From Candidatus Cloacimonadota bacterium (GTDB taxonomy: Bacteria > Cloacimonadota > Cloacimonadia > Cloacimonadales > TCS61), in assembly GCA_030628755.1 (NCBI GenBank), contig DAOVQH010000032.1, forward strand, positions 1-12,739: a DNA stretch of 12,739 bases, in the 5' to 3' direction. Below the pieces are notes generated by a model. The model was not told the origin of the DNA, did not search any database, and worked only from the letters and a program-made list of their open reading frames with translations. Within the stretch, counting starts at the first letter, position 1. The number at the start of each line of letters is the position of its first letter. A program made the position numbers and the translations under genes. Shown piece after piece: positions 1-8,157 of this stretch.

Positions 1-185
1 CTATCTGTATGTCCATTGAATTCGCATTCAAAGTTATTTTTAATTTTTTGAGAATTTTTGATTTTATCTTCAGTTTTAATTTCACTTAAGAACGGATTCC
101 CGCCAAGCTGTTTTATTTTATAAGCTGCAGCCATACCGCTTCTTGCCATTCCTAATATTCCGAATTTAAAATTTTTTACATTCAT
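1..185 (-). CDS. murD: UDP-N-acetylmuramoyl-L-alanine--D-glutamate ligase (MurD), N-terminal fragment cut by window edge
   Basis: This is the 5' end of murD, the cytoplasmic ligase that adds D-glutamate to UDP-MurNAc-L-Ala. I translated the minus strand by hand from the ATG at 185. The first 61 residues contain the N-terminal Rossmann-like nucleotide-binding motif GILGMARSGMAA (about residues 9-20) and, near the break, the segment FECEFNGHTD, which resembles the E-x-G-x-H-T motif of MurD. The start lies 3 nt past the mraY stop, as expected for the next gene of a dcw operon (mraY-murD). No strong Shine-Dalgarno precedes it, so it is probably translated by coupling to mraY. The rest of the gene lies left of the window. 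Identity rests on the short N-terminus plus synteny. Confidence 0.88.
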   Translation of the reverse strand, partial: MNVKNFKFGILGMARSGMAAAYKIKQLGGNPFLSEIKTEDKIKNSQKIKNNFECEFNGHTD

Positions 186-188
186 AAT

Positions 189-1304
189 TTATCTTAATTT
201 TAAGGTTGCTAATCCAATTGCTACAAGCAAAGTTGCAATAATCCAGAAGCGAATTACAATTTTTTCTTCGGACAATCCTTTCAATTCAAAGTGATGATGA
301 ATTGGTGCACATAAAAATACACGCTTTCCTGTACCTGTTCTGATTCGGGTATATTTAAAATAATACCTCTGAATTATAGTTGATAAAGCTTCGATTACAA
401 ATACTCCCCCCACAATAGCAAAGAATATCTCCTCGCGGAGAAGTATGGCTAAAACTGCTAAAATTCCCCCTAAAGATAAAGAACCCGTATCACCCAAAAT
501 AATCTGAGCTGGTTTTGTATTGTACCACAGAAAACCAAGAAGGGTTCCAATTAGGGCTGAAATGAATACAGTTAATTCCCCTGCATTACTTATGAATTCA
601 AGGTTAAGATATTCTGCAATCACGAAATTCCCCTTAATATATGCCATAATACCCAAAGCAAGAGCAGAGAGAGCTACTGTACCACTTGCAAGACCATCGA
701 GTCCATCTGTTAAATTTACAGCGTTAGAAGTACCGGTGATCATAAAAATTACAAATGGTATAAAGAACCAACCAAGTTGGATAGCTGTATCTTTAAAAAG
801 TGGTAAGCAGATTTTGGTCATAGGTATGCTATCTACTGCACCAAAAAATAATGCGCATGATATAAGTAAACCCAAAGTAATCTGTGCCATCAGCTTATAT
901 CTGGCAATCAAACCTTCTTTTGCACGAAGAAAATTTTTCATATAGTCATCAAGGAAACCTGTTCCACCTAACCAGATAGTTGTAATTATCATTATTAAAA
1001 TGTAGTTGTTTACAAGATTATTCCAGAGCAATGCTGAGATAAGAAGACTGGTAATAACAATAAGTCCGCCCATTGTTGGAGTGCCTTCTTTTTCTTTGTG
1101 TGATATGGGAGCGTATTCGTTTATTCTTTCAACTGCCTGATACTTTTTTAGAAGCCTGATGTATTTTGGACCCAGAAAAAGTGAAAATATGAGAGCTGTT
1201 ATAAAAGCTCCTATCGAGCGAAAAGTAACATATTGAAAAACGTTAAAAATTGTGTACCCGAAAATCTCAGTATTAGCTAAAGGTGCAAATAAATGATAAA
1301 ACAT
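189..1304 (-). CDS. mraY: Phospho-N-acetylmuramoyl-pentapeptide-transferase (MraY)
   Basis: MraY is the integral membrane enzyme that transfers phospho-MurNAc-pentapeptide to undecaprenyl phosphate, making lipid I. The 371-residue protein has the usual family length and many hydrophobic helices. Family motifs are present in order: GTPTMGG (74-80), the Asp pair GFLDDY (116-121), NLTDGLDGLASG (197-208) with its conserved Asp, GDTGSLSLGG (271-280), and the APIHHHFE motif (333-340) of MraY rather than WecA-type enzymes. The start is supported by a GGAAGGA Shine-Dalgarno at 1312-1318 with 7-nt spacing, located inside the end of murE-murF, whose stop is only 2 nt upstream. Nothing essential is missing. 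Confidence 0.97.
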   Translation of the reverse strand: MFYHLFAPLANTEIFGYTIFNVFQYVTFRSIGAFITALIFSLFLGPKYIRLLKKYQAVERINEYAPISHKEKEGTPTMGGLIVITSLLISALLWNNLVNNYILIMIITTIWLGGTGFLDDYMKNFLRAKEGLIARYKLMAQITLGLLISCALFFGAVDSIPMTKICLPLFKDTAIQLGWFFIPFVIFMITGTSNAVNLTDGLDGLASGTVALSALALGIMAYIKGNFVIAEYLNLEFISNAGELTVFISALIGTLLGFLWYNTKPAQIILGDTGSLSLGGILAVLAILLREEIFFAIVGGVFVIEALSTIIQRYYFKYTRIRTGTGKRVFLCAPIHHHFELKGLSEEKIVIRFWIIATLLVAIGLATLKLR

Positions 1305-1306
1305 AA

Positions 1307-4087
1307 TTATATCCTTCCTATTATTTTTTCCAATTCAATTCCGTGAGATGCTTTTATGAGGATTACTGCATTATTTTCTAAGGTTATTAGAATATTAGAA
1401 GTAAGTAGCTCATCAACATCAGTGAAATGCTGGTCTGCTTGGTAGTATCGAGCAAGTTCACCTACTGATATAATCTGATGACATTCTTTTTCACTAAGTA
1501 ATTTCCACACATCTTTATGTAGTTTCTCTCTTAATTCCCCGAGTTCAAGCATATCTCCGAGAATTGCAATATGAGGTTTTTCCTTTTGAAACTCAGCCCA
1601 GAAATCGATTGCAGCCTTCATAGAGTCAGGATTCGCATTGTAGCAATCTATGAGGAGTGTTTTATTTTCGGATTTTTGAATTTCCATCCTTAAAGAAATC
1701 TGAAGAGGTTTATTTAAACCTTGCTGGATATTCTCTTTTGAAATACCTAATTCTGATGATAAGGTCACTGCGATCGCTGCATTTAAAGAATATTTATTGA
1801 ATGGTGTAGGAATTATGAAATTATCGCTATTAACTGAGAATTTGGTTTCTTTGGATGAACTTGAAATATTAGATAATATATAGTCATTTTGTAATCCTTG
1901 CCCGAATGTGATACCTTCAAATTCTTTGAATCTATTATCATCACCGGGAAAAAGGCTTAACTTTAAATTTGATCTCAGTAGAGATGTTTTTTCCTGATAC
2001 ACACCATTTTCATTTTTTAAGAATTCAAGATGACAGGGTCCAACAGCAGTAACAATGCCGATATCCGGATTTGAAATTTCTGTAAGTTTTGCTATTTCAC
2101 CAAATTGATTAGACCCTAATTCCAAAATTACATATTTGTGTTCTGGTTTAATTTTGAAAATAGTTTTGGGAAGACCTATCAGGTTGTTTTCGTTTGAATA
2201 TGTTTTTAAGGTAGGTGATTGGTCGATAAGAATATTATAAATATACTCTTTTGTAGTAGTTTTGCCAAAGCTCCCAGTAATTGCTATGGTTGTTATACTG
2301 AATAATGATTTATATTTCTGAGCTAATCGTCCCAGAGCTTCCAGAGTACTCTCAACTCTAATCAAATTTTTATCTGCGTCTTTGAAATTCTTTAGTACAA
2401 TTGCCCAGCAATTCTTTTTCTTTTGAACGTCTTTAATAAAATCATGTCCATCAAAATTTTCACCTTTCAGAGCAAAAAACAAAGAATTATCCTGAATTGT
2501 TCGTGAATCCGTTGAAACAGATTGTAGAACATCTTCCGAAGCTGTATCCATTTTTTGTTCGAAAATAAATTCTAATTGCAAAGGATCGATTGGAATAGAA
2601 AGCTCATCATCTTTTAGTTTTTTTGCGATTAAAGTACTTTGAGCAACTTCTTTATCGTTGAAGTGCAGTTTTTTTCCTTTAATCTCCTGATACATTTCAT
2701 GACCTTTCCCGGCAATTAAAACGATATCGTTCTCTTTTGCTAAATTTATCGCGGTTTGGATAGCAATTTTTCTATCACTTATTATCCAATAGTTAGCATC
2801 TATCTCTGTATTTCCGACAATATCCCTGATGATATCAGTTGGTTCTTCATAACGAGGATTATCATTTGTAATTATTGATAGATCAGCAAATTCCAATGCA
2901 GCATCCAGCATTTTTGGACGTTTGCTTTTATCACGCTCTCCACCAGCACCAAAAACACAGATTAACCTTCCTTTCTTAAACTTGGAAAGCGATTTAAGAA
3001 CATTTTTCAAAGCATCGGGTGTATGTGCATAATCGATGAAAATACTGATTTTTTTATTAATCGAGGCATTTTCCAATCTACCTTTTATCGGGGGGAAACT
3101 TTTTAACGATTTCAATATCGAATCAGAAGGAATATCGGGAACTATTCTCTTTATAATCGCAATAGCTGAAGAAACATTGAAAACATTATGCCTACCGATC
3201 AAATTAGTATTAACCTTCAAAATCTCATTTTTATATATCAATTCAAATGAAGATCGATCTATATCATATTTACAATTTTGGATTATAAAGTCTCCTTTTT
3301 CGAACGATATACTATATTTTTTACAAGTAAGATTTTTGTACAATTTTTTCCCGTAATAATCATCAGTATTAATAAATGCCACACCTGAACTACCTTCTAA
3401 ATATAGGAACAGCTTAAATTTGGTCTCTGCATAATCATCCAAGTTTTTATGAAAATCCAGATGTTCTTGAGTTAGATTTGTGAACAATGCAACATCGAAA
3501 TTAATTCCATAAACTCTATCCAGAGCAAGAGCATGAGAGGAAACTTCCATTACTACATACTCGACATCTTCAGAATTCATTTTTTCGAAAATCCTATTAA
3601 GCTCCAGAATATCTGGAGTTGTTCTCTCAGTTTTATATTCTTTACCATTTATAAAATATCCATAAGTGCCTATAAGACCCGTTTTTTTTCCGTTATCCCG
3701 AAGGATATTTTCAATTAAATATGAAACTGTAGTTTTGCCATTTGTACCTGTTATTCCAATCAATTTAAACTTTTTACTGGGATCATCAAAGTACAATTTA
3801 GCCAGAACCGCAGCGGCTTTTCTGGTGTTTTTAACCAGAATCTGGGGGGCTTTCAAATCCAATTTTCTTTGAACAATAAAAAGTTTGGCTCCCTTTTTTT
3901 CTGCTTCTCTAGCAAAAATGTGTCCGTCTGTCTGAAAACCTTTTATACAAATAAAAATATCATTTCTGTCGATTTGCCTGGAATCCGTCTCGATCTTTGA
4001 GAAATATGCATTTTTGTCTTCGTTGAATATTTTAACGAACAAACCAGTATCTTTTAAAGTTTTAATAACAGTTTTGTAATCAATCAT
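1307..4087 (-). CDS. murE-murF: Bifunctional MurE-MurF fusion: UDP-MurNAc-tripeptide synthetase / UDP-MurNAc-pentapeptide synthetase
   Basis: One 926-residue protein carries two complete Mur ligases that act in succession in the cytoplasm. The MurE half (about 1-495) has GITGTNGKTT (111-120), the ETKFKLF lysine (about 223) that is carbamylated in Mur ligases, and DNPR (409-412), the signature for meso-diaminopimelate addition. The MurF half (about 500-926) has ITGSFGKTTTKE (about 603-614), ELGSNQFGEI, CYNANPDSMK and ILGDMLELGE, and adds D-Ala-D-Ala. No stop or frameshift separates the halves. I chose the ATG at 4087 over the one at 4105 because it gives a 4-nt ATGA overlap with the ftsI stop, like rsmH/ftsL in the same operon; the upstream ATG would overlap ftsI by 22 nt. 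MurE-MurF fusions are known in a few bacteria (Bordetella, for example) but are uncommon. Confidence 0.95.
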   Translation of the reverse strand: MIDYKTVIKTLKDTGLFVKIFNEDKNAYFSKIETDSRQIDRNDIFICIKGFQTDGHIFAREAEKKGAKLFIVQRKLDLKAPQILVKNTRKAAAVLAKLYFDDPSKKFKLIGITGTNGKTTVSYLIENILRDNGKKTGLIGTYGYFINGKEYKTERTTPDILELNRIFEKMNSEDVEYVVMEVSSHALALDRVYGINFDVALFTNLTQEHLDFHKNLDDYAETKFKLFLYLEGSSGVAFINTDDYYGKKLYKNLTCKKYSISFEKGDFIIQNCKYDIDRSSFELIYKNEILKVNTNLIGRHNVFNVSSAIAIIKRIVPDIPSDSILKSLKSFPPIKGRLENASINKKISIFIDYAHTPDALKNVLKSLSKFKKGRLICVFGAGGERDKSKRPKMLDAALEFADLSIITNDNPRYEEPTDIIRDIVGNTEIDANYWIISDRKIAIQTAINLAKENDIVLIAGKGHEMYQEIKGKKLHFNDKEVAQSTLIAKKLKDDELSIPIDPLQLEFIFEQKMDTASEDVLQSVSTDSRTIQDNSLFFALKGENFDGHDFIKDVQKKKNCWAIVLKNFKDADKNLIRVESTLEALGRLAQKYKSLFSITTIAITGSFGKTTTKEYIYNILIDQSPTLKTYSNENNLIGLPKTIFKIKPEHKYVILELGSNQFGEIAKLTEISNPDIGIVTAVGPCHLEFLKNENGVYQEKTSLLRSNLKLSLFPGDDNRFKEFEGITFGQGLQNDYILSNISSSSKETKFSVNSDNFIIPTPFNKYSLNAAIAVTLSSELGISKENIQQGLNKPLQISLRMEIQKSENKTLLIDCYNANPDSMKAAIDFWAEFQKEKPHIAILGDMLELGELREKLHKDVWKLLSEKECHQIISVGELARYYQADQHFTDVDELLTSNILITLENNAVILIKASHGIELEKIIGRI

Positions 4088-6288
4088 TTTGCTGTTACTT
4101 TGCATATTTCCCCGAATTTAATTTTAGATTCAGATGGAATCGATTGTGAATAAATAATTCCATTTCCTTTCACAACCAGTTTGATGTTCTTTTTATTTGC
4201 CTTTGCAATGGCTTTTCGCAGGGTTAATCCAATGAAGTTCGGCATTTTGTAATCAAATGCGTTCTCTTCTTGAAAATGTTCTTCTTTATCGAGAATAACG
4301 ATCAGATACTCATTTTTATCAAATGAAGTGTTGGGCTTTGGGAACTGATTTACTACAATCCCATTTCCTTTTAATTCTTTAAGTTCAAAGTTGATTTTCT
4401 TTTTATTTAAAACATTAAGAGCTTTTTCTTTCGTCATTCCAATAATATTTGGTGCGGAAATGTATTCTTTGTTTTTTTCTTTAACATTAGCAATTGTGTT
4501 ACTGTTAGGCAGGTTAATTATATTTATTACGATATCTTTAAAAGTTGGTACAGCAGATAAAGTGGCATAATATGAAAAGGATTTATAATCCGCTTCATCA
4601 TAAACGATTACGATAACATACTGAGGTTCATCAACAGGGAAGAATCCCACAAAGATTGAAGTATATTTTTCTTCTGCATAACCTTGTTTCCCACGAATGG
4701 ATTTTTCAGCAGTACCGGTTTTTCCTGCGATTTCTAGAAAACTCATTTTAGTTCCGGTTGCAGTTCCATAATCTACAACACCTTTTAAAAACACTTTTAA
4801 AGTATCGATAGAGCGTTTATCAGAAATTTTTCTGAGAACTTTTGGATCAAAGGTTTTTATGATTTTACCTTCTTCATTTTTTACCTTTTTCAGGATATAA
4901 GGCTGCATGACCTTTCCGCCATTTGCAAATGCACAGTAAGCATTTGCAAGTTGTAGAGCAGTCACGGAGATTTCCTGTCCAAATGAAATTGAATGCAAAG
5001 AGAATCCTTGCCAATCCTTAGGTTTACGTAAAATTCCGGAAGTTTCTCCTCCAATATTAGAACCGGTTTTGTGGCCAAATCCTGAAGCAATCATGCGTTC
5101 GTAGAGAACTTTACTACCAATTTCTTCGACTATTTTACTTATTCCCACATTACTGGAATATGCTATGATATCTTTAAAACTCAGAAATTTATATTTGTGA
5201 TCATCCCTAATTGTTCTTTCTTCTGATTCATAAGTGATTTTATAATTCCGACAATCAATTTTATCTGAAGGTTTATAGATATTATTTTCGATAGCTAATA
5301 ATGCAGTAACCGGTTTCAGGGTTGAGCCTGGCTCGAACATAAAAGAAACAGGCAAATTTACAGAAGCTCTTAACATTGATGCAGATTTATTTGTATTATC
5401 TTTTGAAATTCCAGCCATTGCCAGAACTTCTCCAGTAGAAGGCTGCATGATGATACCAATAGCATTTTTCGCTTTATAATCTTTCAACCCGTTCTGTAAA
5501 TTTTCTTCTAAAATTTCCTGGAGATTCTTATCGATTGTAAGAATCAATGAATTACCATTTTGAGGATTCTTTTCTTTTAAAAATAACAGGGGAACTCTTT
5601 TGTTATTTGCGTCATATATGGTTTCCTTCCAGCCAAATTTGCCGGATAATTCCTCGTTGAATGTAGCTTCTATACCATTTTTACCATATACTTTATAAAT
5701 CATTTCCTTATTTGAATTTAATGATTCATCTTTGATTTCTTCGATCATACCAAGGAAATTAGCACCCAATTTATCATAAGGATAAAAGCGTCTAATTTTA
5801 CTGAAAGTATGAACTAATCCCGGGATTTTCTCTTTTTCGAATTCATTTTTAATTTTAAGTAATTGGGTTTCAGATATATTTTCAGATATAAAAATATTAG
5901 AATATACAGGTTTTTTATTTAATTTTTCGGATACTTGTTCTTTCATTAAAGATGAATTTTCAGAAATAACGTTAGATATTTTTGCATAAATTTCCCGGAT
6001 TTTAATTTCCGGATTTCTTTTACAGTAATTAATGATTGAATTTCTATCTAAATCGATTTGATAATATTTTATGGAACTGACCAATAAATTTCCATGTCTA
6101 TCATAAATATTCCCACGATATGGAATAATAATTTTTTTTGAGGGATTTTGTCTGATATAGATAGTTTCTTTTAAATCATGGGCATTTAGAATCTGAATGC
6201 TAAAGAGATATATCACCCAAATAACAATGACGATTGAATTAATAGCAATGAAAATTGTTAACCTGGATTTCATAATAAAAATGCTCAT
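4084..6288 (-). CDS. ftsI: Division-specific class B penicillin-binding protein (FtsI/PBP3-like transpeptidase) with two PASTA domains
   Basis: FtsI cross-links septal peptidoglycan in the periplasm. The 734-residue protein has one N-terminal membrane anchor (about 9-31), a dimerisation region (from about 52; note RGNIYDRHG at 58-66), and a transpeptidase domain with all three active-site motifs: S322-T-L-K325 (nucleophile Ser322), S378-S-N380, and K523-T-G525. Two PASTA repeats follow (about 609-667 and 681-734). PASTA domains are best known from Gram-positive PBP2x-type proteins but also occur in FtsI of several Gram-negative phyla. The start is uncertain: ATG 6288 lies inside a hairpin and lacks a Shine-Dalgarno, while ATG 6273 (N-terminus MKSRLTIF) also fits. 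The end overlaps murE-murF by 4 nt. Confidence 0.95.
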   Translation of the reverse strand: MSIFIMKSRLTIFIAINSIVIVIWVIYLFSIQILNAHDLKETIYIRQNPSKKIIIPYRGNIYDRHGNLLVSSIKYYQIDLDRNSIINYCKRNPEIKIREIYAKISNVISENSSLMKEQVSEKLNKKPVYSNIFISENISETQLLKIKNEFEKEKIPGLVHTFSKIRRFYPYDKLGANFLGMIEEIKDESLNSNKEMIYKVYGKNGIEATFNEELSGKFGWKETIYDANNKRVPLLFLKEKNPQNGNSLILTIDKNLQEILEENLQNGLKDYKAKNAIGIIMQPSTGEVLAMAGISKDNTNKSASMLRASVNLPVSFMFEPGSTLKPVTALLAIENNIYKPSDKIDCRNYKITYESEERTIRDDHKYKFLSFKDIIAYSSNVGISKIVEEIGSKVLYERMIASGFGHKTGSNIGGETSGILRKPKDWQGFSLHSISFGQEISVTALQLANAYCAFANGGKVMQPYILKKVKNEEGKIIKTFDPKVLRKISDKRSIDTLKVFLKGVVDYGTATGTKMSFLEIAGKTGTAEKSIRGKQGYAEEKYTSIFVGFFPVDEPQYVIVIVYDEADYKSFSYYATLSAVPTFKDIVINIINLPNSNTIANVKEKNKEYISAPNIIGMTKEKALNVLNKKKINFELKELKGNGIVVNQFPKPNTSFDKNEYLIVILDKEEHFQEENAFDYKMPNFIGLTLRKAIAKANKKNIKLVVKGNGIIYSQSIPSESKIKFGEICKVTAK

Positions 6289-6303
6289 TCAAAAAGAATG
6301 AGC
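6283..6303 (-). promoter_or_regulatory. Hairpin in the ftsL-ftsI junction, overlapping an ftsI start codon
   Basis: A perfect 8-bp stem, GCTCATTC / GAATGAGC, encloses a 5-nt loop (TTTTT in the transcript) and is followed by ATTTTTATT. It is in the only junction of the operon wider than 3 nt and buries the upstream candidate ATG of ftsI (6288). It could be a weak internal terminator or attenuator, or a structure controlling ftsI translation. The stem is only half G+C, so termination would be inefficient. Confidence 0.5.
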
Positions 6304-6310
6304 TTTAAAG

Positions 6311-6640
6311 TTACTTTGTTAGAGCTTCTGCTGAGGGGACAATGTAATCTATCAAGCAAAAGGATTTCTTTTTATTGTTCATCTTTATATTGTGTATATT
6401 TTGATCGTTATCAGGATAGAACATTTTAAGTTTCTCAAATGCAAGATTCTGAATTCTTTCTCGAGAGCCAAGCTTACTGTTTATACTTACTAAATTCAGG
6501 TTTATATCTTTCTTTGATTTGTATATATCTGATAGCTCGTAATACTGGCGGGAGTATATTAATATTTTGTGTTTATTATAATGATGAACGAAAATGATCC
6601 CACACAAAATTAGGATTATAATGATTAATTTTTTATTCAT
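6311..6640 (-). CDS. ftsL: FtsL-like septum protein (short single-pass bitopic division protein)
   Basis: This 109-residue protein sits exactly where ftsL is found in dcw operons, between rsmH and ftsI. It has a short basic N-terminus (MNKK), one membrane helix (about 4-19), then a charged, probably coiled-coil periplasmic stretch. Residues 57-76 include LGSRERIQNLA followed by EKLKMFYP, matching the weakly conserved FtsL pattern of a Ser/Arg-rich turn followed by an 'A-x-x-K-L-x-M-x-x-P' segment. FtsL proteins diverge strongly, so naming rests on topology, this motif and position. It would bridge FtsB/FtsQ-type partners and activate FtsW/FtsI. A strong AGGAGGT Shine-Dalgarno (6644-6650) precedes the start, which overlaps the rsmH stop by 4 nt. 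A C-terminal tail of about 30 residues is unassigned. Confidence 0.78.
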   Translation of the reverse strand: MNKKLIIIILILCGIIFVHHYNKHKILIYSRQYYELSDIYKSKKDINLNLVSINSKLGSRERIQNLAFEKLKMFYPDNDQNIHNIKMNNKKKSFCLIDYIVPSAEALTK

Positions 6641-7569
6641 GAGACCTCCTTTTTCTCTGCAATACGAAGTTTTGCACTTCTTGCCCTCTTATTCTCCTTT
6701 ATTTCTTCTAAAGATGGAGTTATGGGTTTTTTAGTAATAATTTTGAGCGTTGATTTTTTATCACATACACATTTTGGGAAACTTGAAGGACAAATACATG
6801 CTTTTTCTTCGTATTGGAAGAATTTTTTAACAACCCGGTCTTCCAGGCTATGATAAGATATTACCGCAATACGACCTTCTGTATTTAAAATCTTTACTGC
6901 GTCTTTTAAAGCAGTTTTTAAGGCTTCTAATTCTCCATTAATGTAAATTCTGAGAGCCTGGAATATTCTTGCTTTAGCTTTGCTTTTTTGCTTTGATTTT
7001 ATACTGTACTCAATAATAGCACCAAGTTGAAGAGTTGAAATGATCTTTCTTTTTTTTCTTTCATGAATTATTGACCTGGCAATTCTGGCTGCGTTTTTTT
7101 CTTCACCATATTCCCAAAAAATCTTTTTAAGCTTTTCATAAGGAAATTTGTTTATAATTTCAAATGCTGTTAAGGTTGAGCTTTTATCCATTCTCATATC
7201 TAACTTGCCATCCAGCATAAAACTGAACCCGCGAGCAGGTTCATTGATTTGATGAGAGGAAACACCCAGATCAAAAAGAATCCCATCTATTCTCTTTATT
7301 CGCTCTAAAGCAAGACTGGTTCTTAAATTTGCGAAATTATCATTTATTATTTTCAAATTATCAGGATATTTCTGAGAAAGTGTCTTATTCTGTTTGATAG
7401 ATTCTTTGTCTTTATCAAAAGCAAAGATTTTTATTTCTTTATTGGTTTTTAGAATAGCTTCTGTATGTCCGCCGCCACCCAGAGTTGCATCTACATAAAT
7501 ACCATTATCTCTGAGCTGAAGTGCTTCGATTGATTCTTTCAATAAAACCGGTGTATGGAAATTTTCCAT
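6637..7569 (-). CDS. rsmH: 16S rRNA (cytosine(1402)-N4)-methyltransferase RsmH (MraW)
   Basis: RsmH methylates N4 of C1402 in the ribosomal decoding centre using S-adenosylmethionine. The 310-residue length is typical. Motifs seen: N-terminal HTPVLLKES (5-13), the SAM-binding loop VDATLGGGGHT (26-36), FDKD (51-54), DLGVSSHQ (100-107), RGFSFMLDGKLDMRMD (113-128), RIFQALRIYIN (201-211) and ISYHSLEDR (237-245). A Cys cluster (258-269, CICP ... CVC) lies near the C-terminus, as in many RsmH proteins. The ATG at 7569 overlaps the last base of the mraZ stop (TAATG arrangement), and the end overlaps the ftsL-like start by 4 nt. It is the conserved second gene of the dcw operon. Confidence 0.97.
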   Translation of the reverse strand: MENFHTPVLLKESIEALQLRDNGIYVDATLGGGGHTEAILKTNKEIKIFAFDKDKESIKQNKTLSQKYPDNLKIINDNFANLRTSLALERIKRIDGILFDLGVSSHQINEPARGFSFMLDGKLDMRMDKSSTLTAFEIINKFPYEKLKKIFWEYGEEKNAARIARSIIHERKKRKIISTLQLGAIIEYSIKSKQKSKAKARIFQALRIYINGELEALKTALKDAVKILNTEGRIAVISYHSLEDRVVKKFFQYEEKACICPSSFPKCVCDKKSTLKIITKKPITPSLEEIKENKRARSAKLRIAEKKEVS

Positions 7570-8009
7570 TACTGATAATCCAGGGAATTAAATGATTTTT
7601 TATGTTCTTCCAGTTTTTTATTTCGATATTCCTCATATTTGTCAGGATTCCAGACAGATATAAAGTTACCCTCTCCTTTGATGATCACTTTATCTTTGAT
7701 ATTAGCGATTTCCAGGAGTTCATTGTTTATTTTGATTCTTCCGTTCTTTTCCAATTTTTGTTCTGAAGATGCAAAAGTGCGGAGATTTAAGAGCAGTTCT
7801 TTTTCCCGCGTAGAACCCTCTTTAAGTTTATCAATTTTTTCATTCCAGTTATCTAAAGGATAAATAGCAATATTACCTTCTGGTCCAATGCTTATGATCA
7901 CAGTTTGTTTTGCCGGAGGAGCAAATTTTTTCTTAAAAGATGCTGGAATGGTTATCCATTTTTGTTTGTTCACTGAATTTTTATAAGTTCCCAGAAATTC
8001 ACCTGACAT
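7569..8009 (-). CDS. mraZ: Transcriptional regulator MraZ
   Basis: MraZ is a DNA-binding protein of the SpoVT/AbrB swapped-hairpin fold that forms rings and regulates its own dcw operon. The 146-residue product has the two expected repeats: an N-terminal half with GEFLGTYKNSVNKQKWITIP (3-22) and a second half around FASSEQKLEKNGRIKIN, typical of MraZ. An open frame continues 14 codons upstream to another ATG, but I chose 8009 because a strong GGGAGG Shine-Dalgarno lies 5 nt before it and because MraZ proteins begin close to this F-L-G-x-Y segment. It is the first gene of the operon; four regularly spaced TGAGN boxes lie just upstream and are its probable operator. Confidence 0.94.
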   Translation of the reverse strand: MSGEFLGTYKNSVNKQKWITIPASFKKKFAPPAKQTVIISIGPEGNIAIYPLDNWNEKIDKLKEGSTREKELLLNLRTFASSEQKLEKNGRIKINNELLEIANIKDKVIIKGEGNFISVWNPDKYEEYRNKKLEEHKKSFNSLDYQ

Positions 8010-8014
8010 CACAA

Positions 8015-8020
8015 CCTCCC
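8015..8020 (-). promoter_or_regulatory. Shine-Dalgarno of mraZ that decides its start
   Basis: On the minus strand GGGAGG is followed by TTGTG and then ATG (8009-8007). This spacing is near ideal and favours the inner ATG over the in-frame ATG 42 nt upstream, which would also place the coding region over the operator repeats. Confidence 0.8.
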
Positions 8021-8030
8021 ATATCCTAAT

Positions 8031-8076
8031 TGAGCAAGTTTGAGTAAACATGAGAATATCTGAGACAAATGTGGGA
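8031..8076. promoter_or_regulatory. Putative MraZ operator: four TGAGN boxes at 10-bp spacing plus TGGGA
   Basis: Reading the plus strand, TGAGC (8031), TGAGT (8041), TGAGA (8051) and TGAGA (8061) start exactly 10 bp apart, and TGGGA follows at 8072. The 5-nt spacers differ from one another, so only the boxes are conserved. Known MraZ operators in enterobacteria are direct TGGGN repeats with 5-nt spacers upstream of mraZ; this array has the same geometry with a G-to-A change at position 3. It lies between mraZ and its likely promoter, so ring-shaped MraZ bound on one helix face would block transcription. Confidence 0.72.
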
Positions 8077-8095
8077 TTTGGAATGGTAGAGTCAA
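8067..8095 (-). promoter_or_regulatory. Candidate dcw operon promoter
   Basis: On the minus strand TTGACT (8095-8090) matches the -35 consensus at five of six bases. A 17-bp spacer leads to ACATTT (8072-8067), a poor -10 element. An alternative is TATACT (8135-8130) with a weak TTGTGT 18 bp upstream. Both would place the start upstream of or within the TGAGN array, so either promoter could be controlled by MraZ. No experimental support. Confidence 0.35.
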
Positions 8096-8157
8096 GTTTT
8101 TTTTAGATTTTTTAATATTATTATAATAAAGTATAATTCTTACTTACATCTCAACAC

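Noticed and set aside
520..945. Plus-strand frame of 141 codons opposite mraY
   Set aside because: It lies antisense to a confidently identified gene and its product has no recognisable features; other antisense frames in murE-murF and mraZ were rejected for the same reason.
4085..4105. Longer murE-murF start at 4105
   Set aside because: It would overlap ftsI by 22 nt and adds six residues not expected in MurE; ATG 4087 gives the ATGA overlap used elsewhere in the operon.
7569..8051. Longer mraZ start at 8051
   Set aside because: The extra 14 residues are not MraZ-like, no Shine-Dalgarno precedes that ATG, and the segment overlaps the operator repeats; the ATG at 8009 has a near-ideal Shine-Dalgarno.
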